In this document: piece after piece, positions 1-8,186 of the stretch
Layout of the letters: each line of letters begins with the position of its first letter
How positions within the stretch are numbered: the first letter of the stretch is position 1
Source of the DNA: Mycobacterium nebraskense
GTDB lineage: Bacteria > Actinomycetota > Actinomycetes > Mycobacteriales > Mycobacteriaceae
Assembly: GCF_002102255.1 (NCBI RefSeq)
Contig: NZ_LQPH01000109.1
Span: forward strand, 1-35,917
Length of the DNA: 35,917 nt
Reading direction: 5' to 3'
Program-made: the position numbers and the translations under genes
The notes under the pieces: model-generated
Databases searched by the model: none
What the model saw: only the letters and a program-made list of their open reading frames with translations
Told to the model about the DNA's origin: nothing

Positions 1-3000
1 CCATTGCAGGGGGCCGGGGTGCTGGGGGTCGGCGGCTTCGAGGCGCCAGTGCAGCACTGCGGCGACGTCGTCGGCGGTGTGCAGTTCGCGGCTGGCCGCG
101 GCCGCGGCCAGTTGGTCGATGGTGGCAGCCACCGATTCGGTGCGTAGAGCAATCAACGCCAGTCGTGTCCGCAGCGCCGGCCAGGCGGGCTGGTCGGTCA
201 GGGCGGGGTAGACGGTGTCGGCGCCGGTGTCGATGTCGGCCATCGCTTGTGCGCCCAAGGCGATTTCGGCGAGCGCGCCCAGGGCGTCGTCGTACATGTC
301 GGCGGCGGGTCCCAGGCGCAGGAACGGGTCGTGGGCTTGGCGTTCGGCGGTGGTGGCCGAAGTTTGCGCGCCGTCGCGCGCCAATACTGCGGTGAGTACT
401 TCGACGGCGGTTTCGGGGTGGGTGGCTTTGGTGGACAGGATTTTGTGCGGGTCTTGCTCGCTGGTCGACAAGTAGATGTGGTTTTCCGCGCGCCCTCGGG
501 TCAATGCAACGTAAAGCAATTGGCGGGTCAGCGAGGCGGCGCCGACGATATGGGCGGCGAACCCTGCGGTGAGTCCTTGGGCGAGGTCGATGGTGGCGGC
601 GTAGCCCAAGGTGACGTGTTCGGCGACATAGTCGGCGGGCAACGTGATGTGTTTGCCGGTGCCCAGCTGAGTGGCTTTAACCGAGCCATCAGCACGTACG
701 ACGGTGATGGTGTAGCGGTAGCCGTTGCGCACGTAGTCCCCGCGGCCCAAAGTCAACGAGCGGTCGTTGTCGCGGGTGCGGATGATGTCACCGGCGCTGG
801 CCGAAAGACCGTCCGCGAGAACGACTTCGCGGCCGATGCGGCGGCTGTGGGCATCGGCGAGGCGGTCGCGGCGGGCTCGGGCGTTGAGTTCGTCGACGGT
901 GGCGTTGGTGGGGGCCAGCAGCATCGAATCGCGTCCGGATCGGCGGTCGGCGCGCCAGCCGGTGTAGGCCATGTCGGCGGCGGTGTCATCGGAACCGACA
1001 TGGACGCGGTGGTGGTCGATGTAGTAGCCCAGCCCGGCGGTGTCACCGGCGCGCACCGCCAGGGTGGCGGCGGCCTCGGCGGCGCTGTGGAACCGGACGA
1101 GTTCGGTCAGGGTCAGCGCGCCGGTCTCATGAGCGATGTCGCGGATCACCCCGCCGGCAGAAATCGAGGCGAGTTGGCAGTCATCGCCCACCAGGCGGAT
1201 GCAGGCGCCTCTGGCCAGCGCGTGGGCGATCACGGCGTCCAGTTCCAGGGTGCCGGCTTTGCCGACTTCGTCGATGATGACCATGGTGTTGGCGTTGATC
1301 TTGCGGAACCATGCCGGTGTGGCGCCGGGTCCGCCGGCGGCGGTGTGGACGTATTTGGCAACCGTGTCGGTGGGCGCGGCCAGGTCGGATCCGAGTTCGA
1401 TCGCGGCCGCGGCGCCCGGGGCGAGGCCGAGGACGTTGCCGCCCGCCGAGCGCCACGCCTGCGACAGCGCGGCCATCGCGGTCGTTTTTCCTGACCCGGC
1501 CGGGGCCAGTGCGAGGGCGAGTTTGCGTCCGCCGGCGGCCATCTCTTCGACGAGGGCTCTTTGGCCGGCGTTGAGGGGTTTGCCGCGCGCCGCCGAATCC
1601 TGCACGGCCATCTCGATGTCGGTGGCCGCGACCCGGCGTGCCCCGCGGGTGCGGGCGGCGGCGATCAGGCGTTGTTCGGCAGCTTTGATGTCGGTGGATG
1701 TGTACTGCTGGGTTCCGTGGCGGCGGTAGATACTGGTGCCGTCTTTGCGGCGCAACACGGCGGGTTCGCCGAGGTCGTCGTCATCGACGCGGGCGACGCG
1801 GCACGACAGTGGTTGCGCCAGTGCCGCATCGGCGATGCGGGCGGCCAGATCAGGTGGTGCGTGGACGGCGGCGCCGCGGGTGCGGATGTAGCGTTGCGCT
1901 TCGGCCAAGACGTGGTGATGCGACCATTGGGCACGGTGGGTGGCGACGACGTCGCGCACGGCTTCGGCGGCGTCGGCGACCCATCGCCGGTCCAGGTTCG
2001 CGGCGCGGGTGCCGCGGGCGGCGTCGATGTCGTGCAGCATGCGGGTCAGGCCGCGATGGCCGAGCAGCTCGACTGCTTGGGTGCGCCAGGTGGCGCGTTG
2101 CTCGCCCACCGAGCGGGGCTCGTGTTTGGCTTCCCGCGTTTCCAGAGTGGCTTGCTGGGACAGCTCGACCAGTTCTAAGGCGGTGGGTTCGCGGCCGTGG
2201 TCGTGCTGGAACTGTTTGGCCAGCTCGGCGGTGCGCGCCTCGATCTCCGCGCGCCGCGTGGACCACATTTTCAGCAGTTCAGTGGGGACTCCGACGACTT
2301 CGCGGATGGGTCGCTTGCCGCGTTGGGGCGCTTCGCGTTCGGCGAACACCCAGCCCAGTCGGGCACCGATGTGTGCCTCTAAGCGGGTGTTGTACAGCTC
2401 TGATCCGGCCACCATGAGGCGGTGCAACGGCTGGGCGTCGAGGGCGCGCCAGCGCCGGATGCCGTGCCGGTCAATGGTGGCGACTTTGGCTGAGATCACC
2501 AGGTGGGTGTGCAGGTCGGGATCGCCGGCGCGGGAGTCGCGGTGGGTCCATGCGGTAGCGATCAAACCCTCGGCGTCGACCTGGGCGACCCCGTTGGTGC
2601 CCAGGCGGGTCAGCGCCGCGGAGTCCTCAAAAAACGTGAGCACGTCGGCGACCGCTGCCTGGTGGCAATCCTCGATCGCCTGCGCGACTTTGAGTGGCGC
2701 GAGCGCCCACGCGGCGCTGACAGACTTCACCGGGGAGCAGGTCAAATCGAACGCGGCGACCGAGGTGCGCGCCGGGCGGTTGTTGCGCGCAATTAAGCCC
2801 GACAACTCGCGATCATCGGCGGGTGGGCGGCCGAATTCGTCGGCGAACCAGGCGCGGGCAACCCGGGTTTTGATGGCCGCTTTCTCGCCTGGGTCGAGCC
2901 GTTGTGAGGGTGGACGGCCCGCGGCAACGTTGTGCTCGCGGTAAGCCTGGGCGAGGGCGTCGACAAATGGGGGTGGCTCGTAGACGGTGAATTTCGCGCC

Positions 3001-3366
3001 CAGTTTCGTGGCGGCGATGGCGTGCTTTTCACTCAGTCCACGCCGTGTCAGATATTCGGTCAGCCGGGAGGCGTTGGGGTGCAACCCTTCTCCAAACAGG
3101 GCCTTCATGTGGTCTTCGGACACGGCTGAGCCCGCCTGGATCGCCCAGAGTTTGGCCAGATCGCTGTCTGCTGGTCTGTTCTGGCCGCGAGGGTCCGACA
3201 GGGCCGCCAACCCTCGGCCCATCCACACCCCCGGGGCCTCACCTTTGACCGAGTAGTAGTCGGCCAGAGTGCTGCGGCCCCGATGGGTGGCATCGCCAGC
3301 CGCGACCTGGCGCACCAGGTACAGGTAGCCGTCCCCGGCGCTGATCTTGTGCATGCTCACCGTCAC
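1..3366 (-). CDS. MobF-family conjugative relaxase-helicase (TraA/TrwC-like), C-terminus cut by window edge
   Basis: This protein would nick one strand at oriT, stay bound to the 5' end and unwind the plasmid for conjugative transfer. The reading frame is open from 3366 to the left edge. The N-terminus has the MobF pattern ADYYSVKG followed by GVWMGRGL, with the tandem tyrosines near residues 37-38. The metal-binding histidines lie in DPDLHTHLVI near residue 285. The SF1 helicase half has a Walker A GPAGSGKTTA near residue 622, a Walker-B-like IIDEVGKAG near 695, GDDCQLASISAGG just after it, and a late YVALTRGR motif typical of RecD/TraI helicases. I chose GTG 3366 (VTVSMHKISAGDG); ATG 3354 and an upstream GTG are alternatives. 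The gene diverges from the one at 3645, with the oriT candidate between them. The family is clear; the exact start and the missing C-terminus are not. Confidence 0.93.
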   Translation of the reverse strand, partial: MTVSMHKISAGDGYLYLVRQVAAGDATHRGRSTLADYYSVKGEAPGVWMGRGLAALSDPRGQNRPADSDLAKLWAIQAGSAVSEDHMKALFGEGLHPNASRLTEYLTRRGLSEKHAIAATKLGAKFTVYEPPPFVDALAQAYREHNVAAGRPPSQRLDPGEKAAIKTRVARAWFADEFGRPPADDRELSGLIARNNRPARTSVAAFDLTCSPVKSVSAAWALAPLKVAQAIEDCHQAAVADVLTFFEDSAALTRLGTNGVAQVDAEGLIATAWTHRDSRAGDPDLHTHLVISAKVATIDRHGIRRWRALDAQPLHRLMVAGSELYNTRLEAHIGARLGWVFAEREAPQRGKRPIREVVGVPTELLKMWSTRRAEIEARTAELAKQFQHDHGREPTALELVELSQQATLETREAKHEPRSVGEQRATWRTQAVELLGHRGLTRMLHDIDAARGTRAANLDRRWVADAAEAVRDVVATHRAQWSHHHVLAEAQRYIRTRGAAVHAPPDLAARIADAALAQPLSCRVARVDDDDLGEPAVLRRKDGTSIYRRHGTQQYTSTDIKAAEQRLIAAARTRGARRVAATDIEMAVQDSAARGKPLNAGQRALVEEMAAGGRKLALALAPAGSGKTTAMAALSQAWRSAGGNVLGLAPGAAAAIELGSDLAAPTDTVAKYVHTAAGGPGATPAWFRKINANTMVIIDEVGKAGTLELDAVIAHALARGACIRLVGDDCQLASISAGGVIRDIAHETGALTLTELVRFHSAAEAAATLAVRAGDTAGLGYYIDHHRVHVGSDDTAADMAYTGWRADRRSGRDSMLLAPTNATVDELNARARRDRLADAHSRRIGREVVLADGLSASAGDIIRTRDNDRSLTLGRGDYVRNGYRYTITVVRADGSVKATQLGTGKHITLPADYVAEHVTLGYAATIDLAQGLTAGFAAHIVGAASLTRQLLYVALTRGRAENHIYLSTSEQDPHKILSTKATHPETAVEVLTAVLARDGAQTSATTAERQAHDPFLRLGPAADMYDDALGALAEIALGAQAMADIDTGADTVYPALTDQPAWPALRTRLALIALRTESVAATIDQLAAAAASRELHTADDVAAVLHWRLEAADPQHPGPLQW

Positions 3367-3644
3367 GGTGCCCGCGACCTCACATGGCGTCACCGTAAAA
3401 GCACCACACCCGTTGCCGCCCACCACCACACAGCGACTCTCAGAGGTTTCTTAACCAAAATGCAAGAGGTGTGTCTGGTGTGGTGGTGGCCAGAGGGGTG
3501 TAGTGAGCTTGGCTAAGGAACGGGTGGCTGGGCGGATGGCTGGGCGGCTGGGGTGATGGTGGTGGGTGGCGATCTGGTGTCGGGAGAAAACGAGGGGTGA
3601 TGGTGGTGGTCGTTGGGGCGGATCGGGCGCTACGGTGCAGCGAC
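3367..3644. other. intergenic region with inverted repeats, candidate oriT
   Basis: No gene is visible between the divergent relaxase and the 3645 gene. The plus strand is strongly G-rich with many GGTGG runs. A perfect 12-bp inverted repeat pairs 3420-3431 (CCACCACCACAC) with 3478-3489, although it is low-complexity. Inside and just beyond it an imperfect 11-bp pair links 3448-3458 (TTCTTAACCAA) with 3509-3519 (TTGGCTAAGGA). MobF relaxases usually recognise a hairpin beside nic close to their own gene, so this is the best place for oriT. I cannot point to a nic site. Divergent promoters must also lie here; TACGGT at 3631-3636 is a possible -10 for the plus-strand gene. Confidence 0.4.
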
Positions 3645-4130
3645 ATGGCTAATGCGAAAACATTGGAACAGGCACGGCGGGCGGCTCGTGAGCGTTTGGC
3701 GCAGGCCCAGCGTGCGCGGGCCGAACGTGAGGCGAAATCCGTTGATGACGCGGCCGAGGTGATTCGCGCACGCACTAGGGTCGGCGAAGTCGACGCCTGG
3801 GAGGCAGAGCGGATCGCGACGATCGCGGTGGAGGCCGACCGTAAGCGGGCCGAGCATGAAGCGGTGGCCGTGGACTCAGTTGTCAGGATGCGTGCGCGCG
3901 GGGAGTCGATCAAGACGATTGCGCTGCTTGCCGACTTGGCCGAGAGCGAGGTCCGTAGGTACCTTCGCGCTCGGCGTCCCGACGCTGGGGTAGAGCTGGA
4001 CGAGGGCGAGGTTGGCGCGGACGCGCAAGCGAGTGCGGCGAGCACGCAGAGCGAAGCGCGCCCGCTCCGCGCTGAGGCGACGCCCCCTGGCGCGTTCCCC
4101 GGCGCGGAGGCCAGTGTTGCCGGCGCGTAG
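3645..4130 (+). CDS. small helix-turn-helix protein, possible relaxosome accessory factor
   Basis: A 161-residue protein starting at ATG 3645 (MANAKTLEQARRAARERLAQ). The first 90 residues are charged and predicted helical, rich in Arg, Ala and Glu. They are followed by a compact helix-turn-helix-like stretch (GESIKTIALLADLAESEVRRYLRAR), where the second helix would contact DNA. The last 50 residues are Ala/Glu/Pro-rich and probably disordered. It is divergent from the relaxase across the oriT candidate, the usual position of a relaxosome accessory DNA-binding protein, so I infer a role in binding oriT or in regulating relaxase expression. I do not recognise a named family. A possible -10 (TACGGT) lies only eight bases before the ATG, which would suggest a leaderless message. 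Confidence 0.7.
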   Translation: MANAKTLEQARRAARERLAQAQRARAEREAKSVDDAAEVIRARTRVGEVDAWEAERIATIAVEADRKRAEHEAVAVDSVVRMRARGESIKTIALLADLAESEVRRYLRARRPDAGVELDEGEVGADAQASAASTQSEARPLRAEATPPGAFPGAEASVAGA

Positions 4131-4206
4131 CGGGCGCGTACTGGTGAGTCGCGGCGAGTGCGCCGGTCGACGCGAGACGCCAGCCGGGATATGCCGTGAG
4201 AGCACT

Positions 4207-4232
4207 GGGCCGCGCACATGATTCGTGCGCCC
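4207..4232 (+). terminator. GC-rich hairpin downstream of the 3645 gene
   Basis: GCGCAC at 4212-4217 pairs with GTGCGC at 4225-4230 around a 7-base loop, with further G/C pairing at the base. There is no U-tract, so it is at best a weak or Rho-assisted terminator. It could also be a structural element of the transfer region. Confidence 0.25.
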
Positions 4233-4348
4233 GGATGCACTAGGCGCGTACGCGCTATCGACGGTCGCGGTTGCTGGCGGCCGGCGTTGATGCTGACGGC
4301 CATCGATGGCGGGCTGGGCGAAAGCCGGTGTCAGGTAGCACGTTTAAC

Positions 4349-4870
4349 GTGAGTGGTGTGAGAGGTGATCGTGGGATTCCGCTGTGGGTTGATCCTGTTG
4401 TGCACGAGGCGGAATGCCACCGATTCGATTCCTATGTAGTCAAGGGGCCCGGCCCTGACGATTGCGATTTCTTCATCGGCGCGATTGGCACGGACGGTTA
4501 CGGCCGGTTCTTCATCTACCGCAGCGGAAGCGGGATCTGTGTGCGGCCGCACCGCTACGCGCTAGCGCGTGCCTTGGCGGTCCCGCTGGGCGCGGGCGAA
4601 TTCGGTTTGCACGAGTGCGACATGCCGCTGTGTGTGAAGGTGTGCGGCGCGGATACGCCGCGACGTCATGTGGTGATCGGCGACCAGGGCGACAACATGC
4701 GTCGGATGGCGCGGATGCGGCGCGGTGGTGGCCGCAAGGTGATCGGCGGCGACGGGCTGCGGTCGCGCCGGGAGCGGTCGGTGGCGCTGCGGGCGGTGCT
4801 GCGGGAGCGCGGATGGGACCGCGACGCGGTGCAGGCCGTGCTGATCGGTGATGCGCCGACGCTGTGGTGA
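4349..4870 (+). CDS. HNH endonuclease (phage/homing type)
   Basis: The C-terminal half carries a His-Me finger (HNH) pattern: LHECDMPLCVK, then RHVVIGDQGDNMRRMARM, matching the phage form in which H, C, H and the Asn of DNM surround the metal site. Such proteins cut DNA as homing-type or packaging-associated nucleases. Upstream, a beta-rich segment (DGYGRFFIYRSGSGICVRPHRYALA) is typical of the N-terminal half of these nucleases. A basic C-terminus (RRSRRERSVALRAVLRERGWDRDAVQ-like) may contact DNA. The start is uncertain: GTG 4349, GTG 4358 and TTG 4271 are all in frame, and none has a strong ribosome binding site. The frame ends 15 bases before the convergent gene at 4886. The family call is good; whether it acts on this element is unknown. 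Confidence 0.75.
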   Translation: MSGVRGDRGIPLWVDPVVHEAECHRFDSYVVKGPGPDDCDFFIGAIGTDGYGRFFIYRSGSGICVRPHRYALARALAVPLGAGEFGLHECDMPLCVKVCGADTPRRHVVIGDQGDNMRRMARMRRGGGRKVIGGDGLRSRRERSVALRAVLRERGWDRDAVQAVLIGDAPTLW

Positions 4871-4885
4871 CGTGTGCGGCGCGTG

Positions 4886-5473
4886 TCAGCCGGCCAGGGC
4901 GGCAGGCGCTGGGCGGCTGAATCCGGCCGTGGCGCAGTGATCGAGACGGTAAATCGTGGTGTAGAGCGTGCGGTAGACAACGACCGTATCGGCGCCCGAG
5001 ACGGCGCTGGCGGGGTCGGGGCCGAAGGTTGACTGGAATGCCTCTTGGGCGTCGGCGAGGGCGTGCAGGGCGACATTAGCGTCGCGCACGGTGTGAAACG
5101 TCAGGCCGGTGCGGCTCTCGGTGGATCGCGACGAGGTGATCCGGAGTTCACGGATCTCGATGGTGGGTTCGGCATCGGATGGCACCAGCACCGGGGTGAG
5201 GCACGGCAGGGCGGTGTCGGTGCGGCGGCAGTGGATGACGCGGGTGCGGGCCGCTGCGTCGAGCGTGCCGGCGCACAGCATCGCCGCGGGTAGGACGCAG
5301 GTGTCGTGTTGCAGGCCGCGGTAGTCGATCCACTTGACTGCGGCCTGGCGCTCGATGAGCGCGACCACGATGCCGTGGCGGCTGCGGACGCTATAGCTCG
5401 GGCAGCGCTCGGCCAGGGCGTCGGGGTCGCAGGCGCTGACGAGCTGGCCGACCCGAAGGCGTTGCGCGGTCAT
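4886..5473 (-). CDS. hypothetical protein, 195 residues
   Basis: I do not recognise this protein. It starts MTAQRLRVGQLVSACDP and contains a small beta-rich N-terminal region (GIVVALIERQAAVKWIDYRG) that resembles SH3/KOW-like modules seen in short phage proteins, followed by a Cys-containing middle and a C-terminal helical part. No membrane segment or signal peptide is apparent. Its ATG overlaps the stop of the upstream gene by four bases (ATGA at 5470-5473), so the two are probably translationally coupled. It is the last gene of the nrdH-led minus-strand group. Confidence 0.65.
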   Translation of the reverse strand: MTAQRLRVGQLVSACDPDALAERCPSYSVRSRHGIVVALIERQAAVKWIDYRGLQHDTCVLPAAMLCAGTLDAAARTRVIHCRRTDTALPCLTPVLVPSDAEPTIEIRELRITSSRSTESRTGLTFHTVRDANVALHALADAQEAFQSTFGPDPASAVSGADTVVVYRTLYTTIYRLDHCATAGFSRPAPAALAG

Positions 5474-5772
5474 GGTTCCCGCGCCTGGTCGTCTTCGGTG
5501 GGGGCGCGCGGGTCGCTCGGCTGGGCGGGCGAGTCGTCAGTGGTGGTGATGGTCAGCGTCGCGACGCGCGTCGATCGCCCTCCATCGGCGTGACTCCAGA
5601 CGCCGTATTCACCCCAGCCGTCGATGGGTGCGATCACGTCGTCGGGCTGCGACCGGTGGATGTGGTGCTCCGCGAGGTCGTATGCGGACTTGGCGGTCGG
5701 CTGCTCGGGGGACTCCCAGAGAGGCATCCCATCGGGCTGGGTGACGTCGGTGATGGTGGCGATGTAACTCAT
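5470..5772 (-). CDS. hypothetical protein, 100 residues
   Basis: A small acidic protein beginning MSYIATITDVTQPDGMPLW. The motif SAYDLAEHHIHRSQPDDVIAP and an aromatic GWGEYGVWSHADGG segment suggest a small folded alpha/beta domain; the C-terminus is Asp/Pro-rich and likely disordered. It sits 16 bases downstream of nrdH and overlaps the next gene by ATGA, so it belongs to the same transcript. A ribosome binding site (AAAGGA) precedes ATG 5772. No function can be assigned. Confidence 0.65.
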   Translation of the reverse strand: MSYIATITDVTQPDGMPLWESPEQPTAKSAYDLAEHHIHRSQPDDVIAPIDGWGEYGVWSHADGGRSTRVATLTITTTDDSPAQPSDPRAPTEDDQAREP

Positions 5773-5788
5773 GGCTGGTGTCGTCCTT

Positions 5789-6016
5789 TCATGCCGCGCG
5801 CAGCGAACGGATGGCGTCCGGCTTAAACCCTGACCAATGTTGCTCGCCAGCGATGACGACGGGCGCTTGGAGGTAGCCCAGACTCATCACGTAATCGCGG
5901 GCGTCGGGATCCTCGGTAATGTCCACTACGTCATATTCGACCCCGTTTTTGTCGAGGGCTTTTCGGGTGGCTGTGCATTGAACGCACGCGGGCTTGGTGT
6001 AAACCGTGACGGTCAT
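5789..6016 (-). CDS. nrdH: NrdH-type glutaredoxin-like redoxin
   Basis: A 75-residue thioredoxin-fold protein that normally donates electrons to class Ib ribonucleotide reductase, being reduced itself by thioredoxin reductase. The sequence shows MTVTVYTKPACVQCTAT with the redox motif CVQC at residues 11-14 and the family's C-terminal WSGFKPD signature. ATG 6016 is preceded by a strong AGGAGG; an in-frame ATG at 6058 would add 14 residues but lacks a comparable site. Length matches the family. No ribonucleotide reductase gene is in the window, so it may serve host NrdEF or supply reducing power to other enzymes here, for example the PP-loop proteins at 8276-11009, which carry conserved cysteines. 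That link is only inference. Confidence 0.93.
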   Translation of the reverse strand: MTVTVYTKPACVQCTATRKALDKNGVEYDVVDITEDPDARDYVMSLGYLQAPVVIAGEQHWSGFKPDAIRSLRAA

Positions 6017-6062
6017 TTGAGTGCCTCCTATGGCTGCGGAAATGGGGTTGCTCATAGTGCTG

Positions 6063-6091
6063 ATTATAGTCTTTAATATGTTCTCGAACAA
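6063..6091 (-). promoter_or_regulatory. sigma-70-type promoter for the nrdH operon
   Basis: On the minus strand TTGTTC (6091-6086) is followed after exactly 17 bases by a perfect TATAAT (6068-6063). It lies 47 bases upstream of the nrdH ATG. A GTTCNNGAAC dyad overlaps the -35 and may bind a regulator. Confidence 0.7.
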
Positions 6092-6215
6092 TGGTTTTCA
6101 ATGACTTTAGAGCAATTCTTAATGTTATATCAGGAATGGTTTCTACCAATCCTAAAGCACTGCCATTTATTGCAGGGAGATTGCAATTATGGCATTTATC
6201 CGACGGTGTTTTAAT
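6092..6215. other. AT-rich island without a convincing gene
   Basis: This stretch is far lower in GC than the rest of the window. One minus-strand frame stays open through it with ordinary amino-acid composition (for example ALGLVETIPDITLRIALK) but lacks a good start and its extension runs into clear shadows of neighbouring genes. It could be an upstream regulatory or UP-element region of the nrdH promoter, or a fragment of lower-GC foreign DNA. Confidence 0.4.
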
Positions 6216-6219
6216 GACG

Positions 6220-6266
6220 CGCAATGTGGCATCGGTACGCTGACCGCTTTCCGATGCCACATTGCG
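6220..6266 (-). terminator. long perfect hairpin after the C5 methyltransferase
   Basis: CGCAATGTGGCATCGG at 6220-6235 pairs perfectly with 6251-6266 across a 15-base loop. It begins 10 bases beyond the methyltransferase stop, so it most likely ends that transcript before nrdH. There is no strong U-tract on either strand, and a 16-bp perfect arm is longer than usual. Confidence 0.5.
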
Positions 6267-6276
6267 TCTTCCTGGC

Positions 6277-8127
6277 TTATTGGCCGCTGGCGAGCAGCCG
6301 GACGACGTATCCTCCGAGCCACTGGGCGACGTTGCTGGAGACGGCGTTCCCGAAGCCCATCGTCTGCTCGGACCTATTGCCGGTGGTGCGGTAGGTGTCG
6401 GGGAATCGCTGGGCGCGGGCGTGCTCACGGGGGCTCAGCATTCTGAACCGGCAGTCGTCGATGTCGATCGAGGATGCCTCGACCAGGGCGGCCGAGTCAC
6501 GGGTTGCGACGGTGTGCAGGGGCTCGTCGGTGGTCTTGGCCCTGCCCTTGCGGTAGGGGATCACCAGCGACAGGTTGGGCCGGGCCACCACCGAGGGCAC
6601 AGGGTCCTCGACACTCTTGGTCATGTGGGCAATCCCCTGGTAGTCCAGGCCGCCGTGGTGCTTCTGGATGAACGCGCCGGGCGGCACGGTCAGGCCCTGG
6701 TGGCCTCCGCCGGTTCCACCGCCCGTGGCCACCGTGGACAGCGGGGCGTCGATCGGGCTGACGTCGGCGTGGTTGCGCAGCACCGTGATCCAGGGCTGGG
6801 GGGTGAACAGGCCATCGGTGTCGCGGGTCATGCGCGTGCGGATCGGCTCATCGGCGCTGGTCGCCTCGGTGTTCCAGGAGCCGCCGGCGGGCACGACCAT
6901 CGGCGGGGTCACCAGGGTGTGGGGGCGGCCGTTGGCGGTGATGGTGCCGACCGGGTCGCTGATTGGCTTGATACGCCGGGCGTCTCCGTCGTTGTAGGCG
7001 CGGCGGTCGAGCAGGAACGGGGGGCAGACCACGCCGTCGCCGATCTTGGTCGATCGGGTGGGCATCGGTGCCCGGGCGGCGGGATAGGCGCGGTCCTCTC
7101 CGAGGCGGCCGTGGTTGGTGGCGATGACGGTCGGCTCTGCGAACTGGGCGACCCCTGCGCGGATGCGGCGCATCGTCGCGGCGACCAGTGGCTTCCGTCG
7201 ATCGCCGATGCGCTGGCCGAGGTCGCTCCAGTCGATGGCCACCGCAGCGGGCCGCACGAACGGCTCCACGATGCTGTGCCTGCAGGCGGCGCCGCCGTTC
7301 GGGCAGCGGTACACGTACTGCTGGCGGTACTTTCCAATCCGGCGGCGGTTCAGGCGCTTCCAGGACTGTACGGCGTGGTTGATCTCGTCGCACTCGGGGC
7401 ACCAGGCCAGCGGGCGCGGCCGAATGTCGATCATGGGCAACGACACTGATGTGAAGACGATGTAGAGGCGGTCGCGCCATTGAGGGGCGTGCGGGTTGGC
7501 GTCGTCGCCGATGTGGGCCGAGGACACCGAGATGAACTGGTGGTTGTAACCCATCTTGTCCATCGCGGCCAGCCAGATGTCAAACAGCTCCCAGGAGGCG
7601 GCCTCGACGACGTTCTCGATCAGGATGATCTTGTAGCGGTGAACTTCGGTGGCTCGCACGACATCCCAGAAGGTAGCGCGGGTGCGGTCGAGTGCGGCCG
7701 TGGGGACATGGCCTTCTGGTTCGAGCAGTGAGAGCTGGGCGGTGCGGCGGCGGGTGCCGCCGGCGGGGGACAGTTCGGTGCAGATCGGGGAGGCCCACAG
7801 CACGTCGGTGTCCGGCATCCGGCGCATGTCGTAGTTCGACACGTCGGCGATCAGGTGGTCGGCGTCGGGGAAGTTCAGGGCGTGCGTCTCGATCGCTTTG
7901 GCCCAGTGATTGGCGCCGAGAACCAATGTCATACCGGCGTTTTCGAGGCCGATGCTCGAACCGCCGAATCCGCAGAAGATGTCGGTGTAGGTGATGCCGG
8001 TCGGCAGGCCGGTGGGCTGCCAGTCGCTGTGCGTGGTGGCCAGGGCGGCCTCGATCTCAGCGATGTGTTCGGCGGACAACTCGGGCGCGTGCAGCTTCGC
8101 CGAGCGGGGCGAGGTCGAACCGGTCAT
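6277..8127 (-). CDS. C5-cytosine DNA methyltransferase, phage-type
   Basis: This 616-residue enzyme should transfer a methyl group from S-adenosylmethionine to carbon 5 of cytosine in DNA. Motif I is TDIFCGFGGSSIG (residues 48-60), motif IV is ASPICTELSPAGG with the catalytic Cys116, motif VI is LIENVVE (169-175), motif VIII is QWRDR (216-220), and motif X is GFGNAVSSNVAQWLG near the C-terminus. The usual PCQ is PIC here, a variation seen in some phage methylases. A CxxC pair (WCPEC) and a later Cys pair may bind zinc. The long target-recognition part contains five diverged copies of a P-x-x-T-V/I-x-A/T motif (DPVGTITANG, APLSTVATGG, DPVPSVVARP, EPLHTVATRD). No cognate restriction enzyme is adjacent. 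The ATG at 8127 follows AAAGGGA, and operator A lies 19 bases upstream. Confidence 0.93.
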   Translation of the reverse strand: MTGSTSPRSAKLHAPELSAEHIAEIEAALATTHSDWQPTGLPTGITYTDIFCGFGGSSIGLENAGMTLVLGANHWAKAIETHALNFPDADHLIADVSNYDMRRMPDTDVLWASPICTELSPAGGTRRRTAQLSLLEPEGHVPTAALDRTRATFWDVVRATEVHRYKIILIENVVEAASWELFDIWLAAMDKMGYNHQFISVSSAHIGDDANPHAPQWRDRLYIVFTSVSLPMIDIRPRPLAWCPECDEINHAVQSWKRLNRRRIGKYRQQYVYRCPNGGAACRHSIVEPFVRPAAVAIDWSDLGQRIGDRRKPLVAATMRRIRAGVAQFAEPTVIATNHGRLGEDRAYPAARAPMPTRSTKIGDGVVCPPFLLDRRAYNDGDARRIKPISDPVGTITANGRPHTLVTPPMVVPAGGSWNTEATSADEPIRTRMTRDTDGLFTPQPWITVLRNHADVSPIDAPLSTVATGGGTGGGHQGLTVPPGAFIQKHHGGLDYQGIAHMTKSVEDPVPSVVARPNLSLVIPYRKGRAKTTDEPLHTVATRDSAALVEASSIDIDDCRFRMLSPREHARAQRFPDTYRTTGNRSEQTMGFGNAVSSNVAQWLGGYVVRLLASGQ

Positions 8128-8145
8128 GGTTTTCCCTTTCTTGGC

Positions 8146-8186
8146 GGTTGCCTATAGCCTACCAGCTAGGTGGGCTATAGGCAACC
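8146..8186. promoter_or_regulatory. operator A: palindromic pair of CTATAG-core boxes before the C5 methyltransferase
   Basis: GGTTGCCTATAGCCTACC (8146-8163) faces an inverted copy at 8169-8186 (GGTGGGCTATAGGCAACC) that differs from its exact reverse complement by one base. The cores are 23 bp apart. Each 18-bp arm is itself a partial dyad centred on CTATAG, as expected for an XRE dimer site. The TATAGG within the arm could be the -10 of the methyltransferase promoter. Confidence 0.8.

Noticed and set aside
247..1494. Long plus-strand open frame of 415 codons
   Set aside because: Gly/Val/Asp-rich mirror of the relaxase-helicase gene, whose Walker and relaxase motifs lie on the minus strand.
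5391..5396. Another CTATAG operator core
   Set aside because: Flanks match neither the GGT/ACC nor the TGTC/GACA form, and it lies inside the 4886 coding gene.
6081..6090. GTTC-N2-GAAC dyad as a LexA/SOS box
   Set aside because: The mycobacterial SOS box is of the TCGAAC-N4-GTTCGA type; spacing and orientation here do not fit.
6092..6215. A real protein encoded in the AT-rich island
   Set aside because: No start codon with a ribosome binding site, and the frame continues into shadows of known genes on both sides.
6262..7449. Long plus-strand open frame over the C5 methylase
   Set aside because: Opposite strand carries all methylase motifs; this frame has shadow-type composition.
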